Source: Triparma verrucosa (Eukaryota > Sar > Bolidophyceae > Parmales > Triparmaceae). From it: a stretch of 64,000 nucleotides of DNA. The stretch spans positions 1 through 64,000 of the forward strand of contig BRXX01000220.1 in the NCBI GenBank assembly GCA_030267905.1, in the 5' to 3' direction. Under the pieces are notes generated by a model, which was given only the letters and a program-made list of their open reading frames with translations, was not told where the DNA came from and made no database searches. The translations under genes and the position numbers were made by a program. Within the stretch, counting starts at the first letter, position 1, and each line of letters opens with the position of its first letter. Positions 11,243 through 21,923 of this stretch are shown piece after piece.

Positions 11243-13634
11243 ATGGCCTCCTTCGTCAACTTCGTTGAACAAACGGTGAACACCATCCTCCATAGCATCG
11301 ACGAAGACACGCGTGAATACATTGCCTCCCTGATCTCTACCGAAGGCTCGCTCTCGGGGGACGATAAGGAGGAGACCTGCGAGGCTGTCAACGCTCTCAT
11401 CGAGGGTGCCGATGAGGATAATGCGGAGGAACTGCAGAAGAAGCTGTGGGCGGCTATCGAAGTGTCTTCCTCGTCTCAGCAGCAGCAGCAGCAGAGCAAC
11501 GACGACGATATCGGGCAGACCACGAAGCTCCTCGAGAAGAAGATCACGATCGGCGACTCTGACATAAAGACCTTCGCCTCTGGGATCGTGGCGCAGGCGG
11601 ACGCTGACGACGACGCCCGTGGCCTTAGCATCGCGACCTTCTTTGCAAATCAGATCGGTATAAGAACAGAGGCTGCAATTTCCGAGAAGAAGCGCCGCAA
11701 ACTAGCCCAGCAAAAGCTTCGCGAGGAGGCTGAGCGACGGGAGCGTGAGATCGAGCTCGAAAATCAAATGTCCCTGGCCGCCACTGGCGACGCGTCTGCC
11801 GACGACGGCGCGAATTTCGACGACAGCGTTGACAATGCTCAAGACTGCCACCTCGTGAACTTCAACCTACCGAACAAAAAGGGTTCCGGCATGGACCTCC
11901 TCTCCAACGTCAACCTCACCCTCGCCCGTGGCCGGCGGTACGGGCTGGTCGGGCGCAACGGCTGCGGAAAGACGACGTTGATGGAATTAATATCGCAGCG
12001 TCAGGTCCCAGGCGTTCCCAAGAACCTCAGCCTCCTGCTCGTGAAGCAGGAGATCATGGGGAGTGATAGGACTGCGATGGATACGGTCGTCCGTTCGGAT
12101 ACGCGAAGGGAAGGTCTACTCGCGTTCATTAAGAAGATGGAAGAGGAGGACGACAAGGCTGAGAGTTTGGCAAAGGCCTACGAGAGGCTCGCTATAATGG
12201 AGGAGGAGAGTGGGCCCAGCGAGCCTAGGGCGAGGAAGGTCCTCGCCGGGCTAGGTTTCAAGGAGGAGATGATGGTAAAACCGACTTCGAAACTGTCTGG
12301 AGGTTGGCGAATGCGTGTCTCCCTCGCCTGCGCTCTCTTCGCTTCCCCGAACCTCCTCCTGTTGGATGAGCCGACGAATCACCTCGACCTCGAGGCCGTC
12401 CTCTGGCTCGAACGCTACCTCAACAAGGACTTCAAGGGCACGCTGCTCATCGTCAGTCATGACCGTCATTTTCTGAACGAAGTGGTCACGGACGTCCTCC
12501 ACTTTCACAGGGAGACTTTGACGTGCTACAAAGGCGACATCAACACGTTCGAGGAAACGAGAGATGAGAGGCGGAAGAACCAGATTAGACTCAGGGACGA
12601 ACAGGAGGCGAAGAGAAAGCACATGCAATCGTACATCGATAAACACTCCGAACAAGGGTCCAACGGTCCTTCAGCCGCCCGCCAGAGGAAGAGTAGGATG
12701 AAGAAGATGGAAAGGATCGGCATGCAGGGCGCCAGCCAGGGTAGGAAGTACAAGATATCGTACGAGGGGGCTGTGGAGGAGGTTGAGGAGTACGTTGAGG
12801 ACGAGGAGGTGAGATGACGAGGAATGTCAGCGATGAGCACCAAGATCTTATAGATGCGCATTCGCGCTTCGCTCCTCGTCACGTTTTCTAACTTATCTCT
12901 CCTCTTTTTTGCAGGTGGCGCTTGACTTCCCCGATCCTGGAACATTCGATAGCAACATCGTTGAGCTTGACAGGGTTAAATTTGGTTACGAGGGCGCGGA
13001 ACTCTTGATGAAGAGCGTAGACATGGTGGTTAATAACAAAAGCCGAGTTGCGCTTCTGGGGAGGAACGGTTGCGGCAAGAGTACTCTCATCAAACTCATT
13101 GTGGGGGCGCTGACGCCCATGAGCGGAAGGGCCAAGATAGACGGCCGTGCGAAGATCGAATATTTGGCTCAGCATCAGCTTGAGCAGCTCGACCCTTACA
13201 GCTGCCCCCTCGACACCATGAAGGAACGCTACCCCGGAGACGGCGGCATGGCCCAAGAGCTGTTGCTTCGAAAGTACCTCGCGAAATTCGGCCTGGGCGG
13301 CGAAGTCCTGCCCACTCAGAAAATTCACACTATGAGCGGAGGTCAAAAGTGCCGCCTCTGCCTTGGTGCCGCCATGTACCGTCAACCTCACCTTCTGATA
13401 TTGGACGAGCCAACCAACCACTTGGATCTCGAAACGACCGAGGCGCTGATTGACGCGATCAAAAGTTTCAAGGGTGGCGTGCTGTTAGTGAGTCACGACC
13501 AGCACCTGCTTACATCTTGCTGCAAGGACATGTACGTCGTGCAGGGGGGGGAGGTTGAGAAGCTGAGCGGCGGGGGAATGGACGGAGCGGCGTTTGCGAA
13601 GTACAAAAAAGACGTAATTGCAGGACGGCGATAG
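11243..13634 (+). CDS. ABCF ATPase (GCN20/ABCF3-like)
   Basis: Soluble twin-cassette ABC protein, 761 aa from exons 11243-12808 and 12915-13634. The helical N-terminus (about 200 aa, with a short Gln run) is followed by cassette 1 with GLVGRNGCGKTT, LSGGWRMRVSLA and LLLDEPTNHLDLE. A charged linker domain (ERRKNQIRLRDEQEAKRKH) leads into cassette 2 with LLGRNGCGKST, MSGGQKCRLCLG and LILDEPTNHLDLE. No TM segments. Family members act at ribosomes in translation or its stress control. The frame is open upstream to 11111, but ATG 11243 gives the family-like N-terminus MASFVNFVEQ. Confidence 0.9.
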
Positions 13635-13659
13635 TATTTTTTTGTATTACAAAGTACAA

Positions 13660-14958
13660 CTAGCTGATTTGGATTAATTTCTCGGAAAGCTCCCAAAGTC
13701 GTTGCTGCTTCTTTTCGCCCTCGGTGACCTCCTTGGAGACCGCGTCAACGCTGAAAGCGGACCCGTACGCCGAGTCGCCGAACTTTGAAGACCCAGGTTT
13801 GCTGCCATAATAGCCTCCGAACGTTTTGATGTCGTCGCTCAGTGCGATGTAGGCCAGCGCTCCGCCGCCCCATGTTACGCTCTCTCCCACCTTGAAAACG
13901 TTCGTCGCCAGCACATCGAACACCTTGGTGAAAAGCGGGTTCTGGTCGCGAAATAGCCCCGTCGAAACAATGAGCCCTGGGGTGAAGCTGTTGACCATCA
14001 GGTTAGGGTTCCTCTTCTGCAGCTCCCTCGCGAAGAAAACGTTGCAGAGCTTGGAATCCTTGTACGCCTTGTCGGGGTCGTAAGCTCCACCGTCGATCAT
14101 TTCACAGTCTCTCCCCTGCGACTCCAAACCCGACAGATCTCCCAAGGTCGCCTTAGACCCCTGCTGTCCGCCAGGCGAGTCAGGGTCGTGCACGCCGCTC
14201 GCGGTTATCGTGACTCTTGAGTTTTGGGTTAGCAGAGACTCCTGTTTCAAAAGGCCCATCAGCTTGAAGTGCCCGAAGTGATTTACCCCGACCGTTTCCT
14301 CGAACCCCTGCGAGTTGAGTTAGAACATAGATTTCCACAGACACGGTTGAACTGACGCGCTTCTCACCTGCTTCGTCCTCCTCGCGATCTTGTTTGAAAT
14401 TCCAGGCGCCAGACCGGCGTTCAAGCAGACGGCGTCGAGCTTCACGTTGCTGGACTTCAAACTGTTGGCGTACTGCTGGATGCTGTTCAGGTCGGAGAGG
14501 TCGCATACGCCAGTCACGCAGGTCCCGGGAAGTTCTGACATCGAGAAGAGCCTGTCCTTGATTGAATTCGACTTCTCCAGATTTCGGCAAGGAACGTGGA
14601 CAGTGTGGCCTAGCGAAACAAATCGGGACACAGCATCGAAGCCAATTCCAGATGAAGCGCCTGTGATCAAGATGGTCTTGGGACTTTGACCGGCAATGCC
14701 CGGAATTTCGGCGTCAGCCAAGTTGGGCACGGTCAATATAGACGCTAGGGTTGCTGCTGCTGCTGTTGAAACCACCTCCCTTCGTCCCTTTTGCGATGCT
14801 TGCAAACTTATCGACGATGCTTGCAACCTCATCGATGGCAACGACAACTTTGCTTGCAACCGAGATGGCGTACTCTTCAAATTCAATTGAAACGCGTTTA
14901 AAGAAGAAGAGAATAGAACGAGCACGGCAGCGATTGTACTGAAAAAGCGGGGTGACAT
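13660..14958 (-). CDS. POR: Light-dependent protochlorophyllide oxidoreductase, plastid-targeted
   Basis: NADPH-dependent, light-driven reduction of protochlorophyllide in chlorophyll synthesis. Exons 14958-14368 and 14307-13660 give 412 aa. A signal peptide ends in SSSLNAF|QLN, the Phe motif of bipartite plastid targeting in red-lineage secondary plastids. The SDR core has TGASSGIG (NADPH binding), CLNAGLA and the catalytic YKDSK. The C-terminal region (NSFTPGLIVSTGLFR, PLFTKVF, LWELSEKL) is POR-specific rather than generic SDR. Between the transit peptide and core lies GRREVVSTAAAATLASIL, a twin-Arg plus hydrophobic stretch like a thylakoid Tat signal. The intron 14308-14367 is only 60 bp. 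The start at 14958 was chosen because it begins the signal peptide. Confidence 0.9.
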
Positions 14959-15040
14959 TTTTAAGCTCAAGGTAAATCTTGCATTTTTGCTGGCATCATT
15001 TGGATTCATCACAACAATAATACACACAAACAGATCAACC

Positions 15041-16621
15041 ATGACTGAGTACAGAGAAGTTGCCGCGTTCCTCAAAGCTAAGAGCAAGTACAATCCGAAG
15101 GTGAGCCCTCCGTTCGTTTCCAAAGTTCTTTTGTCTTTCAACGAGAATGTGGCAGAGCCTCCTTCTCGCCCAGCATAAACAATGCGTACAACTGCATACT
15201 GCCGGATCCGGTGCCAACGCCGCCCCTTTCTTTCTCACTTATCATCCCATGATATCGTCTCGCTCCTAAAACTCCTCCCCCCTTCGTCTCCACAACTCTC
15301 TCTCCTCCAATCAATATTCAATTCCCAATTCTAAATAAATACCTTGGCGACATCGAGCTGTTATAGATGATATAGAATACAACTCGCCTTCTCAGCTCGT
15401 CGCTTCGCTCCTCACTCCATCTCACAAAATCCCCACCCAAACTCCCCAACAAAAAATACGTCACGTTAGATCGGAATCATATGCGGCTCGGGCCTCTCTG
15501 AGCTGTCCAAGACCATGACTGAAACCCAGACCTTCAAGTACTCCGAAATTCCAGGCTTCCCCATGTCCACCGTCCAGGGTCACAAGGGTGAATTGGTCTT
15601 CGGCATGCTCGAGGGCGTCGAGGCCGTCTGCCTCCGCGGTAGGTTCCACAGCTACGAGGGTTACTCTATGGACCTCTGTGCCTTGCCCGTCAGGGTGATG
15701 AGGTGTTTGGGTGTGAAGTTGGTCGTGGTAACAAATGCCGCTGGCGGCCTCAACCCCAACAACAATGTCGGAGACGTCGTGACCATAACCGATCACTTCG
15801 CTATCCCCAACCTCGGCGGTAAGAACTGCCTCGTCGGCCACAACGACGCCGAGCTCGGACCCCGCTTTCCCCCCATGTCCAACGCGTACGATGAGAAGCT
15901 CTCCGGAATAGTTTACTCCGCAGCCGAAGCCCTCGGTTTCACTGACTTTGTCCGGCCCTCTGGAACCTACTGGTGAGGTAACTAGAAGCGATTGCGCGCG
16001 TAGAATTTTGAGGCCATCGCCGCAACATATGAATTCAAATTCACGTGGGGATTCCCGGTCGCTTCACTCCCTCCGTACTCGCTAAAGCTCGGGCCTCGCT
16101 TCGATCGGTACACCAGCAAGCGATTTTGAGGGGTTCTCGTTCGCTTCGCTCCCTTGGTTCTCGCTATCGCTCGGTACTCGCTAACGCTCGGTCGCATCGC
16201 TCATCTCAGCTTCGTCTCGGGCCCCATGTATGAGACCATGGCCGAGGCTAAGTTCCTCCGCTCAGTCGGCGGCGACGCTGTCGGCATGTCCACCGTCCCC
16301 GAAGTCGTCGCGGCCCACCACTGCGGCATCAAGGTTATCTGCCTGAGTTTAATAACCAACAAAGTTGTCATGCCCGGCGACTCGGACACAGAGGCGGCCT
16401 CCCACGCCGAAGTCCTTGAGGCCGTTCAGAAGCGCTCCACGCAGATCCAGGAGCTCGTCAAGAAGGTCGTCGTAGAGAGCAGGTCGTACGTGGACGGCAT
16501 TCCCGACCTTCCTCCTATCGACCTGAGCAAAGTCAAGAGCGGAAGCTTGAAGGGTAGGTGGGCGTTCGCCGTTGCGGCGCTCGTGGCGACTGCGGCTGTG
16601 GTGTTGGCCAGAAAGAAGTGA
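15041..16621 (+). CDS. Purine nucleoside phosphorylase with C-terminal TM tail
   Basis: Trimeric-type PNP (phosphorolysis of inosine/guanosine to base plus ribose-1-phosphate), 324 aa from exons 15041-15100, 15470-15972 and 16210-16621. Motifs: IGIICGSGLSEL (phosphate loop), FPMSTVQGHKGELVFG, GRFHSYEG, VTNAAGGLN, GTYCFVSGPMYETMAEAK (spanning intron 2), GMSTVPEVVAAHH and LSLITNKV. The catalytic core ends near residue 290. It is followed by a Lys/Gly/Arg stretch and a hydrophobic segment FAVAALVATAAVVLARKK, the layout of a tail anchor, which normal PNPs lack. Intron 2 (15973-16209) is full of GCTTCGCTC-type repeats. The gene is divergent from POR with an 82-bp spacer. Confidence 0.92.
15973..16209 (+). 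mobile_element. Introner-like intron, family B (CACGTGGGG / TTCTCG type)
   Basis: The intron of the PNP gene contains CACGTGGGGATTCCCGGTCGC and, further on, GGTTCTCGTTCGCTTCGCTC followed by repeated GGTACTCGCTAACGCTCGG units. The same word order recurs in introns of ATG5 (inverted on the plus strand, about 35695-35750) and the lipase maturation factor gene (about 56330-56385). Confidence 0.6.
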
Positions 16622-16733
16622 GAGCCTGAGGTAATCGTTTGATAATAAATGGATAGAGTAGAGAAAAACTTTTTCAAAAAAATACAGCTAATACAATACA
16701 TGTCATACATCTCAATTCAAACAAACCCGACCA

Positions 16734-18051
16734 TTAAGCCTTTGGCTTCTTGCTACTAGCGTACGGATTCGTCACCGGTCCACTACGCTTGATGCCGCCG
16801 GCCGACGCCGGAGCTTGAGGATGAGGGCCCGGAGCAGGCTTGGGAGGGACGGAAACTGCAGGAGCGTTCGAAGAATTCATTTGGGGTAATCCGTCTGACT
16901 CTTTCTTGACGTTCGCCAGGCTTCCTCTGTTCTCTGCGTCGCCGGAGGAGGATGTCGGACGAGACGCCTGCATAGTATGCTGCTGCTGCTCAGTTACCGC
17001 CAAGACGTCCCTTCCCTCCTGTGCCCTCGCCTCCACGGCAGTATCTCTCTCTCCCTTAGTGGAATACGCCGTCTTCTTCGCGGACTCTTTGGAGCCGCCG
17101 ACGTAAAGACTAAGGCCCATGTAGTTGCCGAACTTCTTGCAGGCGCGCTTCATGGCATCAGTGAAAGCCCCTTTCCTGGCGGTGTCCATGGCCGCGTGCA
17201 GGTTCAGCTGCTGGCCGTCGCCGGTTCCCGTGTCCACGTGGAAGGAGCCGTCTGCCAGGATCACCTTGCAGTTGACGGTGACGCTAACGTGAAAGTTGCC
17301 CGAGTCGGGGCCGGGCTTCGAAATTATGTTGCTATCTTCGTTGAAAACCTGCAGCGAGCGAAGCGAAGAGTTAGAATAAAACCCTGACACGGCACACAAA
17401 CTCGTCGCAGCTCCTTACCTCCGTGTTCCAGCCGTTGAAGCCGAACACCTCATTCATGTGGGCGTTCACCGTGTGCCCGCTCATGTACTCACACTGCTTC
17501 CCGCCCTTGAAAGCCGGCTTGAGCATTATGTCCTTTTTGAGAGGATGAGTGTCGAGGTTCGCCTGGATTCTGATCCTGTCGTTGTCGGACCAGACGGAGT
17601 TTATCTGTGTGTTTTGCTGTTTTCGCTTGTCCGCGATAGCCTTGATGGATTCCTTGAGTTCTAGGGTGGAAAGTGTTAGTATTTGTGTACTCAGGCGGTC
17701 GTTCGTCGAGATCAATACACCACGCAAGGACTCACCTCTAATCTCAGCTTGCTGGTTCTGGAGCATCATGCTCTGGCTCTGAACCAGCATCATCATAACC
17801 TGCATCGTCTGATTGCTCTGGTCGCCCTGCGGGTCGGCCTGTGACTGCACAGTCGATTGCATCGACTGCATCGACTGCATCCCTGAAGGTATTGGACTGG
17901 GCTGTACGGAGCCTCCTCCGCCAGGGATAGTAAAGGGAATTTTAGGGGGACTTTCGTGGGGTTTGTTGGATCCGCGGAGCGATTGGGGCTGAGGAAAGGA
18001 CTCGTAAGGGTGCTTAGACGTGGGATTAGGATTTACGTACGGGTTCAACAT
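16734..18051 (-). CDS. RAD52: RAD52 recombination mediator
   Basis: Single-strand annealing protein for double-strand-break repair, nuclear. Exons 18051-17736, 17660-17419 and 17348-16734 give 390 aa. The Rad52 fold is recognisable from about residue 125: MNEVFGFNGWNTEV, VSVTVNCKVILADGSFHVDTGTG, ARKGAFTDAMKRACKKFGN, GLSLYVGG. Unusually, about 110 residues of Pro/Gln/Met-rich low-complexity sequence precede the domain; yeast and animal RAD52 start almost at the fold. The C-terminus is short and Pro/Ala-rich with a basic end (GIKRSGPVTNPYASSKK). Intron 17349-17418 shows the common GCGAGCGAAGCGAAGAGTTAGAA 3' part (plus strand), i.e. branch site TTCTAAC. Confidence 0.9.
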
Positions 18052-18299
18052 GTATTTTGAAGACCTGAAAAGTGTCGGTTTGGGTTCGGTGGCAGTTTTG
18101 AGTGGAGTGTCTATACAAGTGGATTATAGTACGTTCGCGGTTATTACGGTTGGTATATGATGACGTTATTGCAAGTTTAGGGCAGGAGAATAATATCTGT
18201 GCGCTTTGGCGATCCTTAACTACGTAGAAGACGGAAATAAGCAATATTGCTGGCTAATTACTTTTTCATCGCAAGCAGGTTTGACAGAAGTCTGCACCG

Positions 18300-18845
18300 A
18301 TGCGAACCACGCAGCGACCGCTTCGGCGGTCGCCTGGTCTTCCTCAGTACATTGCGATCGCCTTTATAGTTTTCCTTGCCCTCTTCTCCGGCACCCTCGT
18401 CCTCTTCCACTCCTCTCTCCCGAACCTCAGCCCGGAGACGTTTGATGAGGACAAGTTTGCCCAAGACTTCCTCGACCACGATGTCCACCCTGAACCCGTA
18501 GGCGAGAGACCAGAGTGGAAACAAAAAATTGGAGTAGGAAGGAAAAAGAACATCAGAAAAATAGATACATTAAATTGCGACGCCCCTCAGGCTTCGCACC
18601 CGCAAGTGAACGACAACTACTGCGACTGCGTTGGCTCTGGCGCAGACGAGACGTCGACCTCAGCTTGCTCCGCCTATAATATAAAACGTAAGGTATTTCA
18701 GTGTCCGAAAAACGGCGCCATGATTTACGCCAGTAGAATCGACGACGGGGTTTGTGACTGCTGCGATGGCTCAGATGAGCTGCACAATGACTTCGTTGTA
18801 TGTCCCAGCACCTGCCCTTCGCTTCGTGGCGAGGGATTCATATAG
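18300..18845 (+). CDS. Glucosidase II beta-like N-terminal domain protein
   Basis: Intronless, 181 aa. A basic N-terminus and one hydrophobic segment (YIAIAFIVFLALFSGTLVLF) make a signal anchor. The lumenal part matches the start of glucosidase II beta (PRKCSH): VNDNYCDCVGSGADETSTSAC and IDDGVCDCCDGSDEL, two LDL-receptor-A-like Cys/Asp calcium-binding modules. The protein ends about 20 residues after the second module, so it lacks the MRH lectin domain and coiled coil of true glucosidase II beta. Probably an ER membrane protein of its own small family; truncation of a longer gene cannot be excluded. Confidence 0.75.
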   Translation: MRTTQRPLRRSPGLPQYIAIAFIVFLALFSGTLVLFHSSLPNLSPETFDEDKFAQDFLDHDVHPEPVGERPEWKQKIGVGRKKNIRKIDTLNCDAPQASHPQVNDNYCDCVGSGADETSTSACSAYNIKRKVFQCPKNGAMIYASRIDDGVCDCCDGSDELHNDFVVCPSTCPSLRGEGFI

Positions 18846-18947
18846 CTAGCTGCAATAATTATAATCATACATAGAATAATGAATAAAATTTGAATAGAAT
18901 AACAGGGTAATCATATTTTACATGAATAAAGAAAGCACTTTCTAAAA

Positions 18948-21637
18948 TTACGGTCGGATCACAGCCCACTCCTCTTCACGCGTGCTCGCCCAGTAATCGG
19001 AGCTGACCATGCCAACAAAAATCCCGATCTCCCCCGCCTGCTCCTCGCTGCACATGACCCTCTGATCGCCGCCCCCCGTGTCGACGATGATGACCCCTAT
19101 CGCCCCTGCCTTCTCCAAGTTGACCACCTTGTCCCCGAACCCGCAGCCTCCGCCTCGCTTGACGACTGCCACGGCGCCCGCCACCTTTACTTGAATATCG
19201 TCGAGCGTGCAGCCAAACTCGGAGTTACCCCTCGCCTTGGTAATTTTCTTAACCTTGACGGGCGCCGCGGGATATTCCGTCGAGCCAAACCTCGCCCAAT
19301 GCACGGTATGATCACCGGAGCCAACTTGCAGAGTCCCTTTGTCCTCTTCGATGAGTTCTGCACCTCCGTCGCACTCTACGGTCCCTGTAATTTCTCCCCC
19401 GGCCATTAAAACGCTCAGCAAGCTCTCCCCTACGTCCCACCCAATACTCCCCACGCCAACGTCCATCGGCCCAATACCTCCCGAAGGAATGTCCATTCTC
19501 TCCGGGGTGGTGTTGACGATTATGACGAAGGAGGACGTCTTGCCGTTCGTAACTTTGTCCGGCATTGCGCATTTACCTCTTCTTGCCAAGACGATTGTGC
19601 CGGTGCCGTAGCTGTGTTCGGCTGCAGCAAGCGTTAAAGATTGGATTAGATACTACTTCTACATTGTCGTCGTTTCGTTCGCTCCTCGCAGAGTCTCACC
19701 TTTGGATTTTATGCAAAGGTCCGCGTCGTCTATTCCCGAACTGCTTATGACGATCTTGGCGGGTTCCTTGCCGGCCTGGCATTGGACCTTCACCTTGCCC
19801 CACACGCTAGTTGTCAGGTCGTAATTCCCGGCGAGATTGCTCGGCGAAGTCACCTGTGGGGGTTACAGCGAGTCGCATAATTAGAAAACAACATTTATTA
19901 TTAATGTCCACCTAGCCACGTCACTCCCTACCTTTAAGACCATCTCTTCGCCTCCTATCTTGACGCTCTCGTCATCATTCAGAATTCCTTCGTCGTTGCT
20001 TGCGACTTGGGGCGACTTGAATTTGATCAATCTATCGTCGCACTTGCCTATGGCCTTGACTGCCGACCTTACGTCACTCACTGCTCCATCGCAGACTGCG
20101 ATTATGGAGTCTCCGCTTTCTACACCCGCTTTCGAGGCTGTGACGAGCGAAGCGAGTCGCAATGGAAGGGGAGTTCGTGACGTTAGAAACAGCGAGAGAG
20201 TCGCAGCAGCGACGCCACGTAGGGAAGTATTGGCTATGCACGTCGACATCCAATACACACGCCTCCTCAGCTCGTCGCTTCGCTCCTCGCACCCTCTCAC
20301 CTTGTCCCACGACACTTTCCACAATCACACCATCTTGTTGCAAGTCGAAGGTCAGGCCCAAGGAGACCTCCGGGTCGAACTTCAGCGTGAATTCAAAGGA
20401 ATCGCCCGATGCCCTAGCACTCCTGAAGTGGGCCTCCTCTTCCGCAGACTTGGTCAGCCCGTACAGATGCTGGTCAAGCCTCGCCTTCTTCTCGGCCTTG
20501 ATTTTCTCCTCTTCCTTCCTCCTCTCTTCTCCCTGCTTTGCGTCCAGTCGCTTCTTCTCCTCTTCTTCCTGCTGCTTCTTTAGCCTCGCCTGCTCAGCTG
20601 CCCTGACCTTTTCTTGCCTTTCGTTTTCCAACTCTTGCAGACGTGCACGGTTGGTTTCCTCCGAAGCGGCATTGTTCTGGGCGGCGTTTTGGGCAGCTGC
20701 CGTGGCAGTAGCTTCCCTCTCCCTCTTGGCCGCCTCGCTCTTCATCCTCTCCCCCTCCTCCCTCACTTTCTTCATCCTCTCCCTCTCCTCGTCTTCCCTC
20801 CTCTTTTCATCGTCCCTCAACCTCTTCTCCTCCTCTGCTTTCTCCCTCCTCTCGATCTCCAACTTTATCCGCTCCATCTCCTTGGCCTCTTCCTCCGCCT
20901 TCTTGGTCATCTTCTCGTAGTTGAAGTCGTACCTCCGCTGCCCCGTGGGTCTGACAACCAGCTCAAAAGGCTGTGTGTGTGGCGAGCGTGAAGACTGTGT
21001 TAGATACTGTAGCCACCGAGGAGTACTGAAACACCGTACCTGGTCAGTGTAAGACACATGAAGGAACCCTGAAAGCTTTCCGTCTGTTAGCACAGGAAAT
21101 GCAAAACCCTTGCCGTCCTCCCCGGCGAATTTTTCTGGTGACGTTAGGACATCGGTCAGGTCGTAAGGGGCGATGGGCACGGATGTGGTTCTATCAATGT
21201 TTACGGAAACCAAGAGCTCATCCTGGGTCATGATATTCGACTTCGCAATCTTGTAGCCAAGTGGAGAGGCGAATACAGAATTATTGTTTGGGTTGTCATT
21301 TGTTTCGTTATTTTGCGTTTGCTTCTGGACTGTCAGAAAATGGGGCTGCGAAGTGACGAAGTGCGAATCAAAATGTTAAGACACGTATGAACACTGGAGG
21401 TTTGTCTTCTAGGTTGCTCCTCACCTCCAGGATAGTATTGTCATGCACGAGCTGTTTCCTTGGAAAGTATGTGTAATCTAGGAGCGGATCGGAAAGATTG
21501 TTCTTGATTAAGGTTGATGTTTCGTGACGAACGTGGGGGGGTATTATCGACTCTGGGTCAATTGAAAGGGAAGTCGGGGGGAGTGTTACAAAGGCGAGGA
21601 AGAGAAGAGAGAGGAATTTGGGGTCGGGAGCACGCAT
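18948..21637 (-). CDS. Secretory-pathway protein with coiled coil, PDZ and protease-associated domains
   Basis: Six exons (21637-21425, 21345-21040, 20970-20301, 20137-19932, 19853-19700, 19621-18948) join in frame to 740 aa. A signal peptide (LSLLFLAFVTLPPTSLS) opens the protein. Then come about 160 residues of unknown fold, a highly charged coiled coil (about 175-320, Glu/Lys/Arg-rich), a PDZ-like domain split by an introner (LKFDPEVSLGLTFD... then AGVESGDSIIAVCDG), another unknown region, and a PA-type domain at the C-terminus (VAGAVAVVKRGGGCGFGDKV...AGAIGVIIVD; also GTIVLARRGKCAMPDKV). PA domains bind peptides or cap proteases; no catalytic domain is present. No family name can be given. 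Confidence 0.75.
20138..20300 (-). mobile_element. Introner-like element, family A, filling a whole intron
   Basis: This 163-bp intron equals the element. On the plus strand one end reads GACGAGCGAAGCGAGTCGC and the other GCTCGTCGCTTCGCTCCTCGC, imperfect inverted repeats of each other. Close relatives fill introns at 41447-41588 and 55435-55601 in unrelated genes. In the gene's sense it starts GTGAGAGGGTGCGAGG and ends TCGTCACAG. Confidence 0.85.
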
Positions 21638-21923
21638 GATTGGAGTGGTGATAAATGCAGAAAGGGGGTGCTGGGAGGTGGGGGGAGCGCACTTCGTGCA
21701 AGTGGATGGAATATGAATCCAACAAGCAAAGCCAACTCCTTCTTCCTCTGGGAAAAGCCCCCGAACAGATTGGACAGGAAAACGCGACAAGTCGAAGTGA
21801 AGAATACTCAGGCTCCGACGAACCAAAATTCACCCGATTAAATAATCCCAACGCCCCTGTACTCCCGAAAGAGCCAACAGGACCCTTTCATTCTCCGTGA
21901 ACAATTTAACAGCCCGAAAGCCA

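Noticed and set aside
20162..20920. Long plus-strand open frame (about 250 aa, Ser/Leu-rich)
   Set aside because: It is antisense to the Glu/Lys/Arg coiled coil of the PDZ/PA gene; GAG/AAG codons read backwards give CTC/CTT, so a stop-free Leu/Ser frame arises by composition.
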